From: Affinibrenneria salicis
GTDB taxonomy: Bacteria > Pseudomonadota > Gammaproteobacteria > Enterobacterales > Enterobacteriaceae
Assembly (NCBI RefSeq): GCF_008710095.1
Contig: NZ_VYKJ01000001.1
Span: 496,001 to 560,000, forward strand
Reading direction: 5' to 3'
DNA length: 64,000 nucleotides
A program made the position numbers and the translations under genes. The number at the start of each line of letters is the position of its first letter. Position 1 is the first letter of the stretch. Of the stretch, positions 47,550 to 58,051 are shown in pieces. The notes beneath the pieces were generated by a model that saw only the letters and a program-made list of their open reading frames with translations, was not told the DNA's origin and did not search any database.

Positions 47550-47801
47550 GGTCGTTGCCCAGCGAAGAGCGTTAAGCCTATTCAGTATATTAAAAAATAA
47601 CTACCAAGACCTTTTCCAGGGCGTTTTGCAAAGTTTCTCGCATTACTTTCGGCGAATAAAACTTGCTGTGACGTTTTTATTTTCTGCGATCTATCTCTAA
47701 AAACCCCACTTGCTACTGCTAACAGAAAGCAGTATCTTTTACCCGCACCTGCAAAATCAGGTGCCGGGATTGGTCTCCCGAATACCATACTGGCGACATA
47801 T

Positions 47802-47825
47802 GACGCGCCTTGCGTCTTTTTTTAT
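47802..47825 (+). terminator. Attenuator-like terminator (right-arm copy)
   Basis: GACGC/GCGTC hairpin with a T-run, the mirror of 35304-35327, preceding the C4-type RNA. Confidence 0.75.
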
Positions 47826-47853
47826 GTCGTATGCTTAGCTATACCGAATTATG

Positions 47854-47959
47854 GTGGGCTGGGCGGGGGCACCGCAAGGTGCGCCGGTTCCAGTATGGCC
47901 GGTAAGACCAACTCCGTTCAGTCCACCACCCGTAAGATTGGTCTCTTAGGTGGTGGTTT
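47854..47959 (+). ncRNA. C4/P4 CI-type antisense RNA (right-arm copy)
   Basis: Mirror of 35170-35275. The complementary sites are CATACTGG at 47786-47793 and 47968-47975 and CCAGTATGG at 47890-47898. The disrupted Ash-like frame (47851-48035) is also repeated. Confidence 0.65.
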
Positions 47960-47985
47960 AAACATCACATACTGGAGGCTGCCTT

Positions 47986-48447
47986 ATGGCTACAACCCTC
48001 AACCAGACTCACCCATTACTTACAGTTCCTTTTAGCGCCGCCACGGATTTCACTGTACTGGCAGATTGTTGCGAGAAACTCGCAGAGACTCAGGCAGAAA
48101 GCTACGATCCTGTACTGAAGATGGCTCTCTGCGGTCGACTTGCCGCCGGTCTTGCGCTGCTGAAACCGGGCCTGCGCGATCCTATTCCGCCTCACCTGAT
48201 AGACAGCCTGACCGTTGATACCTTGCCTACAAACTCTCCCCGTTTTGCCCCAGATGCGGATACGCTTTGCGATTACTGTTTTATCCTGACTCAGCTTCTG
48301 CTTTGCCGGATGTTTCCGCCACAAGCGGAAGAACAATTGCGCTGGCTCCTAGCGGAACTGGTTGATTACTTTGCCGCGGAATTGAAAGCTCCGCGCTGGA
48401 TACGTACCGCTGACGGCGTGAAATGCATTGATGAGGTGGCCGCATGA
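47986..48447 (+). CDS. Uncharacterised island protein (right-arm copy)
   Basis: Identical 153-residue copy of the gene at 34682-35143, overlapping the Ner-like gene by 4 nt. Function is unknown. Confidence 0.75.
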   Translation: MATTLNQTHPLLTVPFSAATDFTVLADCCEKLAETQAESYDPVLKMALCGRLAAGLALLKPGLRDPIPPHLIDSLTVDTLPTNSPRFAPDADTLCDYCFILTQLLLCRMFPPQAEEQLRWLLAELVDYFAAELKAPRWIRTADGVKCIDEVAA

Positions 48448-48650
48448 ACCAACAGGACTGGCATCCCGCCGATATTATTGCGGCGCTGAAAAAGCAGGGA
48501 ACGTCGCTGGCGGCGGTTTCGCGTAACTCGGGGCTGGCTTCTTCCACGCTGGCGAATGCGCTGACAAAACACTGGCCTAAAGGTGAAAGGCTGATTGCTG
48601 AAGCGCTGGGTGTCGCGCCTGAGCAAATCTGGCCTTCTCGCTACCATTGA
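48444..48650 (+). CDS. Ner/Nlp-like DNA-binding protein (right-arm copy)
   Basis: Identical 68-residue copy of the regulator at 34479-34685; the hairpin after it lies at 48660-48687. Confidence 0.9.
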   Translation: MNQQDWHPADIIAALKKQGTSLAAVSRNSGLASSTLANALTKHWPKGERLIAEALGVAPEQIWPSRYH

Positions 48651-48804
48651 TGTTCCACCGGCGCAGATCCGATACGGGTTCTGCGCCATTTCCTGTTTAT
48701 CAGATTGCCAAAAATCGACCAATAATCCTTTAAAAGGGAAAAACAGTTTTCTCTTATCTGCATCTTTTGCCGCGCAGTAATATCCCCCCGGCACAAAATG
48801 CTTC

Positions 48805-48897
48805 ATGACCTGAAAGAAGCGCCTGATGTATCAGGATGGTCGCCTTTTACCGGCATCAACCTTTGAAAATGCCGGACCGCATTGCGGTTAAGGTCAT
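48805..48897. ncRNA. Candidate structured RNA, copy 2 (right-arm copy)
   Basis: Mirror of 34232-34324 with the same closing stem and three hairpins; it gives no independent support for covariation. Confidence 0.6.
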
Positions 48898-49099
48898 TCT
48901 CTACTCTGCTTCACCTTCCTGCTGTTTTTGAGGCCTGCGCCGCAAAGCGACGACACATTTACACAACATGTAATGAATGACCGGAATACGCCTTTAGTTT
49001 CCCGGTAAAGAGGAATGCATTTCGCCTTGGGCGACTTCAGTCTCTTCATTATCGCTTTGCACCTATATAGGCTTTACGCTATATTAATAAGGAGGTCCC

Positions 49100-49453
49100 G
49101 TGTGGACGATTAAAACAACGGACATATTTGACAGCTGGTTCAGTTCACTCAGTACCATCGATCGAACCAACGTGCTGGCATCGCTTATCGTTCTGCGGCA
49201 AAAAGGGCCGGGTTTGCCCAGACCTTATGCCGATACGATTAAAGGCTCTCGCTACAGTAACATGAAAGAACTACGCGTTCAGAGCCGGGGCGATCCGATA
49301 CGGGTGTTTTTCGCCTTCGATCCTTACCGAACCGGCATTCTGCTTTGCGGCGGTAACAAGGTCGGCAATGAAAAACGTTTTTATGACCAGATGATCCCGG
49401 TTGCTGACCGGGAATTCACGAATTATCTGAAGACATTAGATGATAAGGAGTAA
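49100..49453 (+). CDS. HigB/RelE-like toxin (right-arm copy)
   Basis: Identical 117-residue copy with GTG start and AAGGAGG site; mirror of 33676-34029. Confidence 0.9.
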   Translation: MWTIKTTDIFDSWFSSLSTIDRTNVLASLIVLRQKGPGLPRPYADTIKGSRYSNMKELRVQSRGDPIRVFFAFDPYRTGILLCGGNKVGNEKRFYDQMIPVADREFTNYLKTLDDKE

Positions 49454-49457
49454 CGCG

Positions 49458-49760
49458 ATGGGCAGAACGCTCGAACAGCTTCTTGCGGATGAAAAACCGG
49501 AAGTCGTAGCCGACGCTCAGGCGATGGCGGCGGACATCCTGCTCAACATCCACCTTGCCGAATTGCGTGAGATAGTGCAAAAAACGCAGGTGGAAATGGC
49601 GCAGGCGCTGGGCATCCGGCAGCCTACCGTTGCCGGTATGGAAAAACCGGGCCGCGACCTGAAACTGTCCACGCTTAAACGCTACGTTGAGGCGACCGGC
49701 GGCAAACTGCGCCTTGATGTTGAACTGCCGGATGGTTCTCACTACGGATTTGTACTGTAA
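49458..49760 (+). CDS. HigA-like antitoxin (right-arm copy)
   Basis: Identical 100-residue XRE-family copy, mirror of 33369-33671, 4 nt after the toxin gene. Confidence 0.9.
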   Translation: MGRTLEQLLADEKPEVVADAQAMAADILLNIHLAELREIVQKTQVEMAQALGIRQPTVAGMEKPGRDLKLSTLKRYVEATGGKLRLDVELPDGSHYGFVL

Positions 49761-49852
49761 ACACTGACGCTCCATGAACCGGAGCGTCAACCCCGTTACA
49801 ACGGGCAGCGGCCCGCATTGCCATAAGGCTTTGCTGCCGCGTGACCGCAATA

Positions 49853-49972
49853 CTGCACCAGAATTTCAATTTTCAATCACTGAGCCAGTCCAGTGCGTCA
49901 CTTTAACCGCGCAGAGCGGGAAAGTGACGCACCTGCCTTTTCGATCTGCACCAGAGAAATCAACTGCACCAG
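49853..49972. repeat. 9-mer cluster upstream of recombinase 2 (right-arm copy)
   Basis: Mirror of the 33157-33276 cluster, with the TGCGTCACTTT inverted repeat between the copies. Confidence 0.65.
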
Positions 49973-50020
49973 CCAATAGCGGGATTCTGACACCGTGATT
50001 CAACCCACTTTAACTCACAG

Positions 50021-50253
50021 GAGAACTTGAACCGATACCGGAGGGGGATCAGGACGATCCGGGGGATAACTCGCGCAAGCGGGCGGCTGCTCAGAGAGCA
50101 CAACCGAAGCCCCGCAATACCTCAACGGCTGCCGCCCCGGCGCTCAGGTATCGTTCGCAGCCCCGACGAATATCAGGGGCTATCGGCCTACGCGCCGGGG
50201 AAGGTTGTATCAGATTTTGGAGTTGCTGCAATCATGAAAAGAGGAAAGAGAAC
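50021..50253 (+). promoter_or_regulatory. Structured leader of recombinase 2 (right-arm copy)
   Basis: Mirror of 32876-33108. Confidence 0.5.
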
Positions 50254-51126
50254 ATGGGCATTCTGGAGCAGGAAATGAAAACGCTGGCGCGGCAGGCGGG
50301 CGGCAGCCATAAGACTGTTCACGATCGTATTAGGCTGGCGCAGCGTTTTTGCGATCGTCTGGTAGTGATGCAAAATGTGCAGATCCGGCGAGTGGAGCAA
50401 CTGAAAGCCCGACATGTTGAAAGCTACATCCGGGAACGGCTGGCGCAGGGCATAACGAAACGCAGCCTACAAAACGAAATGGCGGCGATCCGCTGTCTGC
50501 TGAAGCAGGCCGGGCGTGATCGATTAGCTATCAGTGAACGGCTGTCCAATAAATCGCTCGGATTGTCCGGCGCATCCCGTAACGGCACCCGGCAGGCCAT
50601 TACTGCGGAGTATTATCGGCAGGTGCTGGAAACCGCTCGCGAAAAAGACACCGGGATGGCGGCGGCGCTAGAGCTTTCAAGGTTGATGGGATTGCGCTCT
50701 CAGGAAGCAGTGCAGTGTGCGCAATCGCTCAGGACGTGGAAACAGGCGCTGGAGCGCGGCGAAACCCGGCTTACCGTGGTGTTCGGCACCAAAGGCGGGC
50801 GGCCTCGCGAGACAATAATTTTGGATGTTGGCGCAGTACGGAAAGCACTGGAGAATGCGTTGTCTGTGGCAGAACAACGCAACGGCAGGTTAATTGATAA
50901 GCCCGATCTGAAAAGCGCGATGAAATACTGGCATGGTCAGGCGTCGCGTATTGGTTTAACTGGCGCATATTCCCCACATTCATTGCGTTATGCCTGGGCG
51001 CAGGATGCCATTCGCCATTATCTGGCGCAGGGATTCAGCGAAAAAGAAGCGCTGGCATTGGTCGCGATGGATTTGGGCCACGGCGACGGGCGTGGGCGTT
51101 ATGTGGCGCAGGTTTATGGGCGTTGA
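50254..51126 (+). CDS. Second tyrosine recombinase, element 2 (right-arm copy)
   Basis: Identical 290-residue copy of 32003-32875, with catalytic Arg, His and Tyr residues intact. Confidence 0.85.
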   Translation: MGILEQEMKTLARQAGGSHKTVHDRIRLAQRFCDRLVVMQNVQIRRVEQLKARHVESYIRERLAQGITKRSLQNEMAAIRCLLKQAGRDRLAISERLSNKSLGLSGASRNGTRQAITAEYYRQVLETAREKDTGMAAALELSRLMGLRSQEAVQCAQSLRTWKQALERGETRLTVVFGTKGGRPRETIILDVGAVRKALENALSVAEQRNGRLIDKPDLKSAMKYWHGQASRIGLTGAYSPHSLRYAWAQDAIRHYLAQGFSEKEALALVAMDLGHGDGRGRYVAQVYGR

Positions 51127-51147
51127 AACGATGGATAATTCCTGTAT

Positions 51148-51382
51148 CTGGTGCAGTCAAAAAGGAAAAGGCCGAAAGGGTAAAGGAAAGCTAAGGGTAA
51201 CAGCGCCAAACCGGAAAGGGCCAAAGGGCTGAAAAGGCCGTCATTGGCGCAGTTCGATGTTTATCCGGTGGGGTATCTGATGCAGCTTTGCGTTTCTCCT
51301 GCGGCGGGAAACTGGTGCAGTAATATGGAATATCGGGTTCTGGCGCAGTGTCGTGTTGGCAGACAACCATCCTATGGTGCAG
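51148..51382. repeat. 9-mer cluster downstream of recombinase 2 (right-arm copy)
   Basis: Mirror of the 31747-31981 cluster. Confidence 0.65.
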
Positions 51383-51578
51383 ATTTTTTATCGTCGCAAT
51401 GACGATAAGCTTTACCTCAAAAATTACCCTTATTGATAGGTAATGACCTGAAAATATTCTGCCAGAATAATTTTAGGCATTTCCCGATTGATCGTTAAAA
51501 ATACGAAGGTAAAACCTTTCAGAAAGCAAAGAAGCAGCTCCCTAGCATCAGGATCTGCTTTTGTCAGAGAATTAACCG

Positions 51579-52850
51579 TCAGGCTGTACCAGCGGCCTTA
51601 TGTTGTCGTGCATAAATATACGGTGCGACATATCCTTCGCGGCTGACGTCCAGATAATTCGACCACCACTGCATCATTTCCATACGGGCTTCCAGATGCT
51701 CGGCTTTATGGACATAGGCCGCCCGCACGTTGTTACGCTCTTTGTGGCTCATCTGCCGCTCAATGGCATCCCTTGACCACAGCCCCGACTCGTTCAGCGC
51801 GCTACAGGCCATTGTCCTGAAGCCGTGGCCGCACACCTCGGTTTGGGTGTCATAGCCGATCACGCGCAGCGCCTTGTTGATGGTGTTTTCACTCATCGGC
51901 TTGTTCAGCGTATGCGCGCCGGGAAAAACGAATACTGACTCGCCGGAAATTGCCTGAATCTGTTTCAGCAGGGCGACAGCCTGCCGTGACAGCGGCACCA
52001 GATGCTCGTCTTTCATCTTTGCGCCACGCTCTGAAAATCTCACGCCTTTAACTGCTTCGCGTTTTGCCGGTACGGTCCAGATATGCGCTTTCAGGTTGAA
52101 CTCATCCCAACGGGCGAGCCGTAATTCGCTGGATCGCAGAAAAACATGCAGATTCAATTCCAGCGCCAGACGAGTCAGAGCTCGGCCTTTATAGTTATCC
52201 ATCTGCTCCAGTAGTTCAGGCAGGCGTTTTAGCGGCAGGGCGGGATGATGTTGGGTTACAACAGGGGTCACGACGCCATCCAGATCGTAAGCCGGATTAT
52301 ATTTGATTACTCCTTGCTGTACGGCGTGGCGCATGATTTTGGTCAGATGCTGGCGCACCCGACCGGCGACATCATGCACGCCTTTATCGTCAATCGTCTT
52401 AATCAACTGCGCCAGATGGCGGGTTTCAATCTGCGCAATATCCGTCTGGCCGATAGCGGGGAAAACGTAGCGTTTCAGGCAGGTGAGAATCTTATCGGCG
52501 TGAGCGTCCGACCAGAGTTTAAGGCAACTGGAGTGCCATGCGGTGGCGATGTACTGAAAGGTGCGGGATTCATCGACGGCGGCGTTATCCGTTTTGCGGA
52601 TCAGGGAAGGACAGAGGCCGGACGTTAGTAGTTTACGCGCCGCATCGCGCTTTTCGCGGGCTTCTGCCAGTGTAGTCTGAGGGTAGGGGCCAAAGGCCAG
52701 ACGGTTTTCCTTACCGCTGAAGCGATAGCGGAAATACCATAACTTGGCGCCACTGGCGGATACCGTCAGGTACAGACCTTGCGAATCGGTAAGTTTGTAG
52801 GATTTTGCGAGAGGTTTGGCTGCGCGGATTTTACTGTCATTCAGGGCCAT
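51579..52850 (-). CDS. tRNA-site integrase, element 2 (right-arm copy)
   Basis: Identical 423-residue copy of 30279-31550. Confidence 0.94.
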   Translation of the reverse strand: MALNDSKIRAAKPLAKSYKLTDSQGLYLTVSASGAKLWYFRYRFSGKENRLAFGPYPQTTLAEAREKRDAARKLLTSGLCPSLIRKTDNAAVDESRTFQYIATAWHSSCLKLWSDAHADKILTCLKRYVFPAIGQTDIAQIETRHLAQLIKTIDDKGVHDVAGRVRQHLTKIMRHAVQQGVIKYNPAYDLDGVVTPVVTQHHPALPLKRLPELLEQMDNYKGRALTRLALELNLHVFLRSSELRLARWDEFNLKAHIWTVPAKREAVKGVRFSERGAKMKDEHLVPLSRQAVALLKQIQAISGESVFVFPGAHTLNKPMSENTINKALRVIGYDTQTEVCGHGFRTMACSALNESGLWSRDAIERQMSHKERNNVRAAYVHKAEHLEARMEMMQWWSNYLDVSREGYVAPYIYARQHKAAGTA

Positions 52851-53011
52851 GTGAGGGTCTCCTTCGTTCATCGAACTGAACGACCCGCAATCTGACCCCA
52901 AATTTTCCGGATACGAAGGAATAAAGCAAAACGCATCGGGAAAGATTTTTACGCTAACCTGTTGAATTTAAGACACATAAGAATTCATAAGAAAGCATAA
53001 AAAAGAAGAAT

Positions 53012-53030
53012 TGGTGCCGGACTCGGAATC
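53012..53030 (-). repeat. att core (right-arm copy)
   Basis: Mirror of 30099-30117, a near copy of the tRNA-Phe 3' end with one G missing. The TGGGGGC pair is at 53089-53107. Confidence 0.8.
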
Positions 53031-53174
53031 ATACTCACAATTAACTTACTGTTAATTATCTATTTTGTTGATATTTATCGTAAACAGCGCCCCCACGAAA
53101 GCCCCCATAAAAAATCGCTTTGTTTTTGTGATGATTGTCACGAAAAACCGTTGTTTAAGCGATTAGCCGTTTCG

Positions 53175-53202
53175 TTATGTGTGGCGTTAGGTCCACACAT
53201 AA
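53175..53202. repeat. Perfect inverted repeat near element 1 end (right-arm copy)
   Basis: Mirror of 29927-29954. Confidence 0.5.
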
Positions 53203-53372
53203 TGGCCTGAAGTCCACATATCGTGGTGTTAAACGAAGAAACGACATGTGAATTAGGTGTTTTTGAGATAATGCATTGAACCGCATATGAATAATCTATT
53301 GATTTAATTTGTATTTTCATCATTTTTTTGAGATGTCGTCAGAGTTCAGTTGAGATAATTAAACATCATGGC

Positions 53373-53667
53373 TCAATCTAGTCCTTCTGAACCCTGATCA
53401 AAGCACTGCTTTAGTATCCTCTCAAACTTGCTCACCGCCGCTGCATACTTAGCCGGATTCTTATCATTCAGCACTGCCAGATTACGCTGTGTTCAGCGAA
53501 TAACGGAAAGATGCTGAATTTCAGGGTAGCGATACAGCGACCAGTCAGGGTTATTTTGTTTATAACTGAGCAAGAATTGGCGATCCCGATCTGTAAGATG
53601 CGACTTCAACGCCTGCGGTAGCAAAGTCGTTACTGACAAAAGAGATCCCAGCGACGTTTCTTATGGG
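53373..53667 (-). pseudogene. abiEii 3' fragment (right-arm copy)
   Basis: Mirror of 29462-29756, with the same internal stop. Confidence 0.85.
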
Positions 53668-53718
53668 ACGTCTTCTTTGGTAATATCTTCGTGTTGCACA
53701 ACCTGCGAGGAAATGCAT

Positions 53719-54090
53719 ATGAAAAGGATGTCTGGTAAGCACTATCATGGCAGTCATCAGGAAAGATTTGGTTATTGGATAGGCATTCAGTTTCGGCGTA
53801 TCCCTCGGAACTATCGTCGTTTGATATACCTACTGTCTCTCCCTTTCTGGGGACCTTTGTGGCTATTTTGGTATTTTCTTATCCGGGTTGATGATAGGGA
53901 GTGGCGTCAAAATTATCTGGAATTGGAAAAATATTGGATAATTTATCCTCAGACAAAAACAAATACAGGAACTCGTTGCTATTACTGTGGTTCTAATCGC
54001 ATAGATAGTTATTTGTGGCGGGGTATATCAGGGTACAGAGTTCATTATTGTCATCAGTGTCGCAAGGATCTTTATCGAACAGCGGAATAG
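53719..54090 (+). CDS. Zinc-ribbon membrane protein (right-arm copy)
   Basis: Identical 123-residue copy of 29039-29410. Confidence 0.6.
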   Translation: MKRMSGKHYHGSHQERFGYWIGIQFRRIPRNYRRLIYLLSLPFWGPLWLFWYFLIRVDDREWRQNYLELEKYWIIYPQTKTNTGTRCYYCGSNRIDSYLWRGISGYRVHYCHQCRKDLYRTAE

Positions 54091-54159
54091 TTGAGGTGCC
54101 GTATTTATCGCGTGGTGCATCATTCATATATAATGGTTAGAACTGCATATATAGCAAGG

Positions 54160-55089
54160 CTAAAAATTTTGCTCTAAAACCGTCACAAATTTGTTTAGAG
54201 CCGCCGTAAACTTAGCCGGATTTTTAGCATTCAGCGCCGCTAAGTTACGTTGTTTCCAGCGAATAGCTGGGAGATGCTGAATTTCAGGATAGCGATACAG
54301 CGACCAGTCAGGGTTATTTTGCTTATAGCTGAGTAAAAACTGTCGATCCTGAGCGGTAAAGTGTGATTTCAACGCCTGCGGTAGTAGGGTCGTTACTGAT
54401 AAAAGCGATTCCAGAGAGGTTTCCTGCTGCGTCATGCCCGAAAATTCCTGTTGGTACAGCGTGGCGATCCTCCCCGTGTCCCAGTTTGGGGCCAGCAGTT
54501 CGGCTATGGGGCGGGGATGCCCTGCCAGATAACAAAGAAAACCGTCAAAAATCTCGCGCGTCAGGCCCGGTTTCTCTAGCATATTCAGTACGTCAAACAG
54601 ATCGCGTGGATGCTGGCGATCGAGCGCGGCGCAGATTTTACCGCCGTAAAGATCCGCCAGCGAGACGACATTCATGGTGGTGAAGCCATATTCCATTTCC
54701 ACCGGCTCACACACCGGCATTTCTGCCGGAGGCAACAGCAATCCACGCCAGACCGGACTGACCTCAATCTTTATTTGCGCATCAACGGCGTTAACGATGA
54801 TACGCTTTTCATCCGCTTTATTCTCCTGCCGGATAGCGGTGATCCCCCGCGTGCTGTTCAGCGATTTGGTAATACGCATCAATGCATCGTCGATGGCAGC
54901 GAGATCGGTGTCGCGATCCATGAAGGTTTTATACACCAGATCGATATCTACCGATAGGCGAGGGAAGTCCTGCACAAATAAATTAATTGCCGTACCGCCT
55001 TTTAAAGCGAAACAGGATTCTTTCGCTACATGCGGCAGGGCAGTCATCAACAGTTTGACCTGTCGGGCGTAAATATCACGTTGATCCAT
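54160..55089 (-). CDS. abiEii: AbiEii nucleotidyltransferase toxin (right-arm copy)
   Basis: Identical 309-residue copy of 28040-28969, overlapping abiEi by 14 nt. Confidence 0.92.
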   Translation of the reverse strand: MDQRDIYARQVKLLMTALPHVAKESCFALKGGTAINLFVQDFPRLSVDIDLVYKTFMDRDTDLAAIDDALMRITKSLNSTRGITAIRQENKADEKRIIVNAVDAQIKIEVSPVWRGLLLPPAEMPVCEPVEMEYGFTTMNVVSLADLYGGKICAALDRQHPRDLFDVLNMLEKPGLTREIFDGFLCYLAGHPRPIAELLAPNWDTGRIATLYQQEFSGMTQQETSLESLLSVTTLLPQALKSHFTAQDRQFLLSYKQNNPDWSLYRYPEIQHLPAIRWKQRNLAALNAKNPAKFTAALNKFVTVLEQNF

Positions 55090-55858
55090 CTTCGACTCCT
55101 TTCGGTTTAAATTCCTTGGGAACGGTGATCTGGTAATCCGGCTCCAGCCAGCCGCCGGGGACGATTTGCCGCTTTCCTGTCCCGGTATCTACACCACTCT
55201 GATCGAGATACTGGAAATAAGGATGTCCGTTGCGTTGCGCAAGGTAGAGCATCACCCGGTTGGTTTTCACCGAATGGCTGGCAGAGAGCAGCGCCTGCAA
55301 TTTACGCGGGCTGAGAAGGTTTAGCCCCTGAAACAGGGCGTCGGCATGTTCAAACGAGATCTGCGTGGGAATACCTCTGGCGATTTCATACGCAGCAAGT
55401 TCCGGGCCGCTGCCCATTACTCTCCTATCGCCGATTTTCAGTTCTGTAGTGAATGGCGTTACATCAGCGGACAGGCCCGACGTATACAGCGTGACAAAGG
55501 TGGCGGATTGTTCAAAGGTGGCGAACCATCCCGGCAGCTTGACGTAAGCCGGGAGCGTGAGCCAGACCTGAGGCCTGCCCGGTTCGGTATAGTGGGCATG
55601 GCCCTGTAGTGCAAGACTGGTCAGCCCCGCCACCCGCACCGGTTTTTCCCACTGGGTTTGCAGGCAGGAAACCGCATCGACCCAGTCGGGTTCGCGACCC
55701 GTCCGACAGTAAACACCATGCGCTACCCGCCTGAGCCAGCCGTTCTGTACATAGCGGTAAGAGAGCTTACGATCTATGCCGTTGCGGCTAAGCCATGACT
55801 GGAGCAACACCTGACCGGGTAGGGTATTCTGCATCAGCCAGTTTATATAGTTAGCCAA
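55076..55858 (-). CDS. abiEi: AbiEi antitoxin (right-arm copy)
   Basis: Identical 260-residue copy of 27271-28053 with TTG start. The candidate operator is at 55953-55971. Confidence 0.9.
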   Translation of the reverse strand: MANYINWLMQNTLPGQVLLQSWLSRNGIDRKLSYRYVQNGWLRRVAHGVYCRTGREPDWVDAVSCLQTQWEKPVRVAGLTSLALQGHAHYTEPGRPQVWLTLPAYVKLPGWFATFEQSATFVTLYTSGLSADVTPFTTELKIGDRRVMGSGPELAAYEIARGIPTQISFEHADALFQGLNLLSPRKLQALLSASHSVKTNRVMLYLAQRNGHPYFQYLDQSGVDTGTGKRQIVPGGWLEPDYQITVPKEFKPKGVEDGST

Positions 55859-56364
55859 ATGTCACCTATAAGTAGACAATTTAGTCCATTTTTAAACTAT
55901 TATGGATTTAGTGAAAAATCATGGCAAGTTTTGGTTTTATTATTTATTAATTTGTCGACTTTAAATCGACATTTAAACAAAAAAACAAACCTTGGCTACT
56001 CACTAAAGAAGGCTCGTAAATATATTCGGTTGGCTTAAAAGGAACGTGTAACATAGAAGCAAAGCTGAACAATAGTCGTTACTCATCGTTCTGAGGCGTT
56101 GCATCTGCTGTATGCCCTGATAAGTAACGGCATGATAAAACAGAGAATAAGATGAAATTCACTGAAGATACCCGTGTAAAGATCCCAACCGTCCTGCACT
56201 TGATAAGACTGGGTTACGGGACGGGAGAAGGCAAGCGAAGCGCGGCAGCTTGTCATTCATAAAATGACGAAAAAATCAACAAACAACTCTATAAAAGCAA
56301 AAAACAGTTTTCCCTTTCTGCCTTGTTGCCACGGGTGTAAGTTTGCACCTGCACAAAATGCTTT

Positions 56365-56462
56365 ATGACCTGAGAGAAGCGCCTGATGAATCAGGATGGT
56401 CATCCCTTACCGGCGGCTACCTTTGCAAACCGCCGGGCCATCCTACCGATGGTTAAGGTCAT
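56365..56462. ncRNA. Candidate structured RNA, copy 1 (right-arm copy)
   Basis: Mirror of 26667-26764. Confidence 0.6.
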
Positions 56463-56472
56463 CCTTCACTCT

Positions 56473-56633
56473 CTGCACCAGTCTATAAACGTGACGGCCG
56501 CGTGACCGCAACCCTGAACCAGAATTTCAATTTTCAATCACTGCGCCAGTCCAGTGCGTCACTTTAACCGCGCAAAGCGGGAAAGTGACGCACCAGCGCC
56601 TTTTGACTGCACCAGAGAATTCAACTGCGCCAA
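56473..56633. repeat. 9-mer cluster upstream of recombinase 1 (right-arm copy)
   Basis: Mirror of the 26496-26656 cluster and its internal inverted repeat. Confidence 0.65.
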
Positions 56634-56676
56634 CGCACGGCGGGATTCTGACACCGTGATTTCACCCACTTTCACT

Positions 56677-56904
56677 CACAGGAGAACTTGAACCGATACC
56701 GGAGGGGGATCAGGACGATCCGGGGGATAACCCGCGCAAGCGGGCGGCTGCTCAGAGAGCACAACCGAAGCCCCACAATACCTCAACGGCTGCCGCCCCG
56801 GCGCTCAGGTATCGTTCGCAGCCCAACCATTCAGGGCTATTGGCCTACGCGCCGGGGAAAAGTTGTATCAGATTTTGGAATTGCAGCAATCATGAAAGGG
56901 GGAA
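56677..56904 (+). promoter_or_regulatory. Structured leader of recombinase 1 (right-arm copy)
   Basis: Mirror of 26225-26452. Confidence 0.5.
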
Positions 56905-57774
56905 ATGCAAAAAATGAGTTTTCTGGAGCAGCAAATGAAAACGCTGGCGCGGCAGGCGGGCGGCAGCCATAAAACCGTTCACGACCGTATTAGACTGGCG
57001 CAGCGCTTTTGTGGCCGTCTGGTGGTGGCGCAAAATGTGCAGATCCGACGGGTGGAGCAACTGAAAGCGCGGCATATTGAGAGTTACGTTCGTGAACGGT
57101 TGGAACAAGGCATAACGAAACGCAGCCTGCAAAACGAAATGGCAGCGCTCCGCTGTCTGCTGAAGCAGGCAGGGCGTGATCGATTGGCCACCAGTGAACG
57201 GCTGTCCAATAAATCTCTCGGCTTATCCGGCGCATCCCACAACGGCACCCGGCAGGCTATCACGGCAGAGCATTATCGGCAGGTGCTGGAAACCGTTCGT
57301 GCAAAAGACGCGGTGTTGGAGCTTTCAAGGTTGATGGGATTGCGTTCTCAGGAAGCGGTGCAGTGTGCGCAATCGCTTAGGACATGGAAACAGGCGCTGG
57401 AGCGTGGTGAAATCCGGCTGACCGTGGTGTTCGGCACCAAAGGCGGACGGCCCCGCGAGACGGTGGTTCTGGATGCCGGCGCAGTCAGAAAAGCGCTGGA
57501 AAATGCGTTGGCTGTGGCGGAACAACGCAATGGCAGGCTGATTGACAAGCCTGATCTTAAATCCGCGATGAAATACTGGCACGGTCAGGCGTCGCGTATC
57601 GGCTTGACTGGGGCATATTCCCCACACTCATTGCGTTACGCCTGGGCGCAGGATGCCATTCGTCATTATCTGACGCAGGGATTCAGTGAAAAAGAGGCGC
57701 TGGCGCTGACGGCGATGGATTTGGGCCACGGCGACGGGCGCGGGCGTTATGTGGCGCAGGTTTATGGGCGTTGA
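56905..57774 (+). CDS. Second tyrosine recombinase, element 1 (right-arm copy)
   Basis: Identical 289-residue copy of 25355-26224. The downstream 9-mer cluster is at 57796-58018. Confidence 0.85.
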   Translation: MQKMSFLEQQMKTLARQAGGSHKTVHDRIRLAQRFCGRLVVAQNVQIRRVEQLKARHIESYVRERLEQGITKRSLQNEMAALRCLLKQAGRDRLATSERLSNKSLGLSGASHNGTRQAITAEHYRQVLETVRAKDAVLELSRLMGLRSQEAVQCAQSLRTWKQALERGEIRLTVVFGTKGGRPRETVVLDAGAVRKALENALAVAEQRNGRLIDKPDLKSAMKYWHGQASRIGLTGAYSPHSLRYAWAQDAIRHYLTQGFSEKEALALTAMDLGHGDGRGRYVAQVYGR

Positions 57775-57994
57775 AACGATGGATAATTCTTGTATCTGGT
57801 GCAGCGAAAGGGAAAAGGCCTAAAGGGTAAAGAAAGGCTAAGGGTAACAGCGCCAAACCGGAAAGGGCCAAAGGGCTGAAAAGGCCGTGATTGGCGCAGT
57901 TCGATGTTCGTTCGACGGGGAATCTGGTGCAGCCCTGCGATTTTACCGGCGTCAGTGAATGAGGGCTGTGATAGGCCCCAGTGTTGGTGCTAAT

Positions 57995-58028
57995 AAAAAA
58001 GCAGATCCGCTGGCGCAGAGATCTGCTT
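57995..58028 (-). terminator. Terminator of integrase 1 (right-arm copy)
   Basis: Mirror of 25101-25134, a 9-bp stem with T-run. Confidence 0.9.
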
Positions 58029-58051
58029 TTCGGCGTCAATCAGTCGCGGGT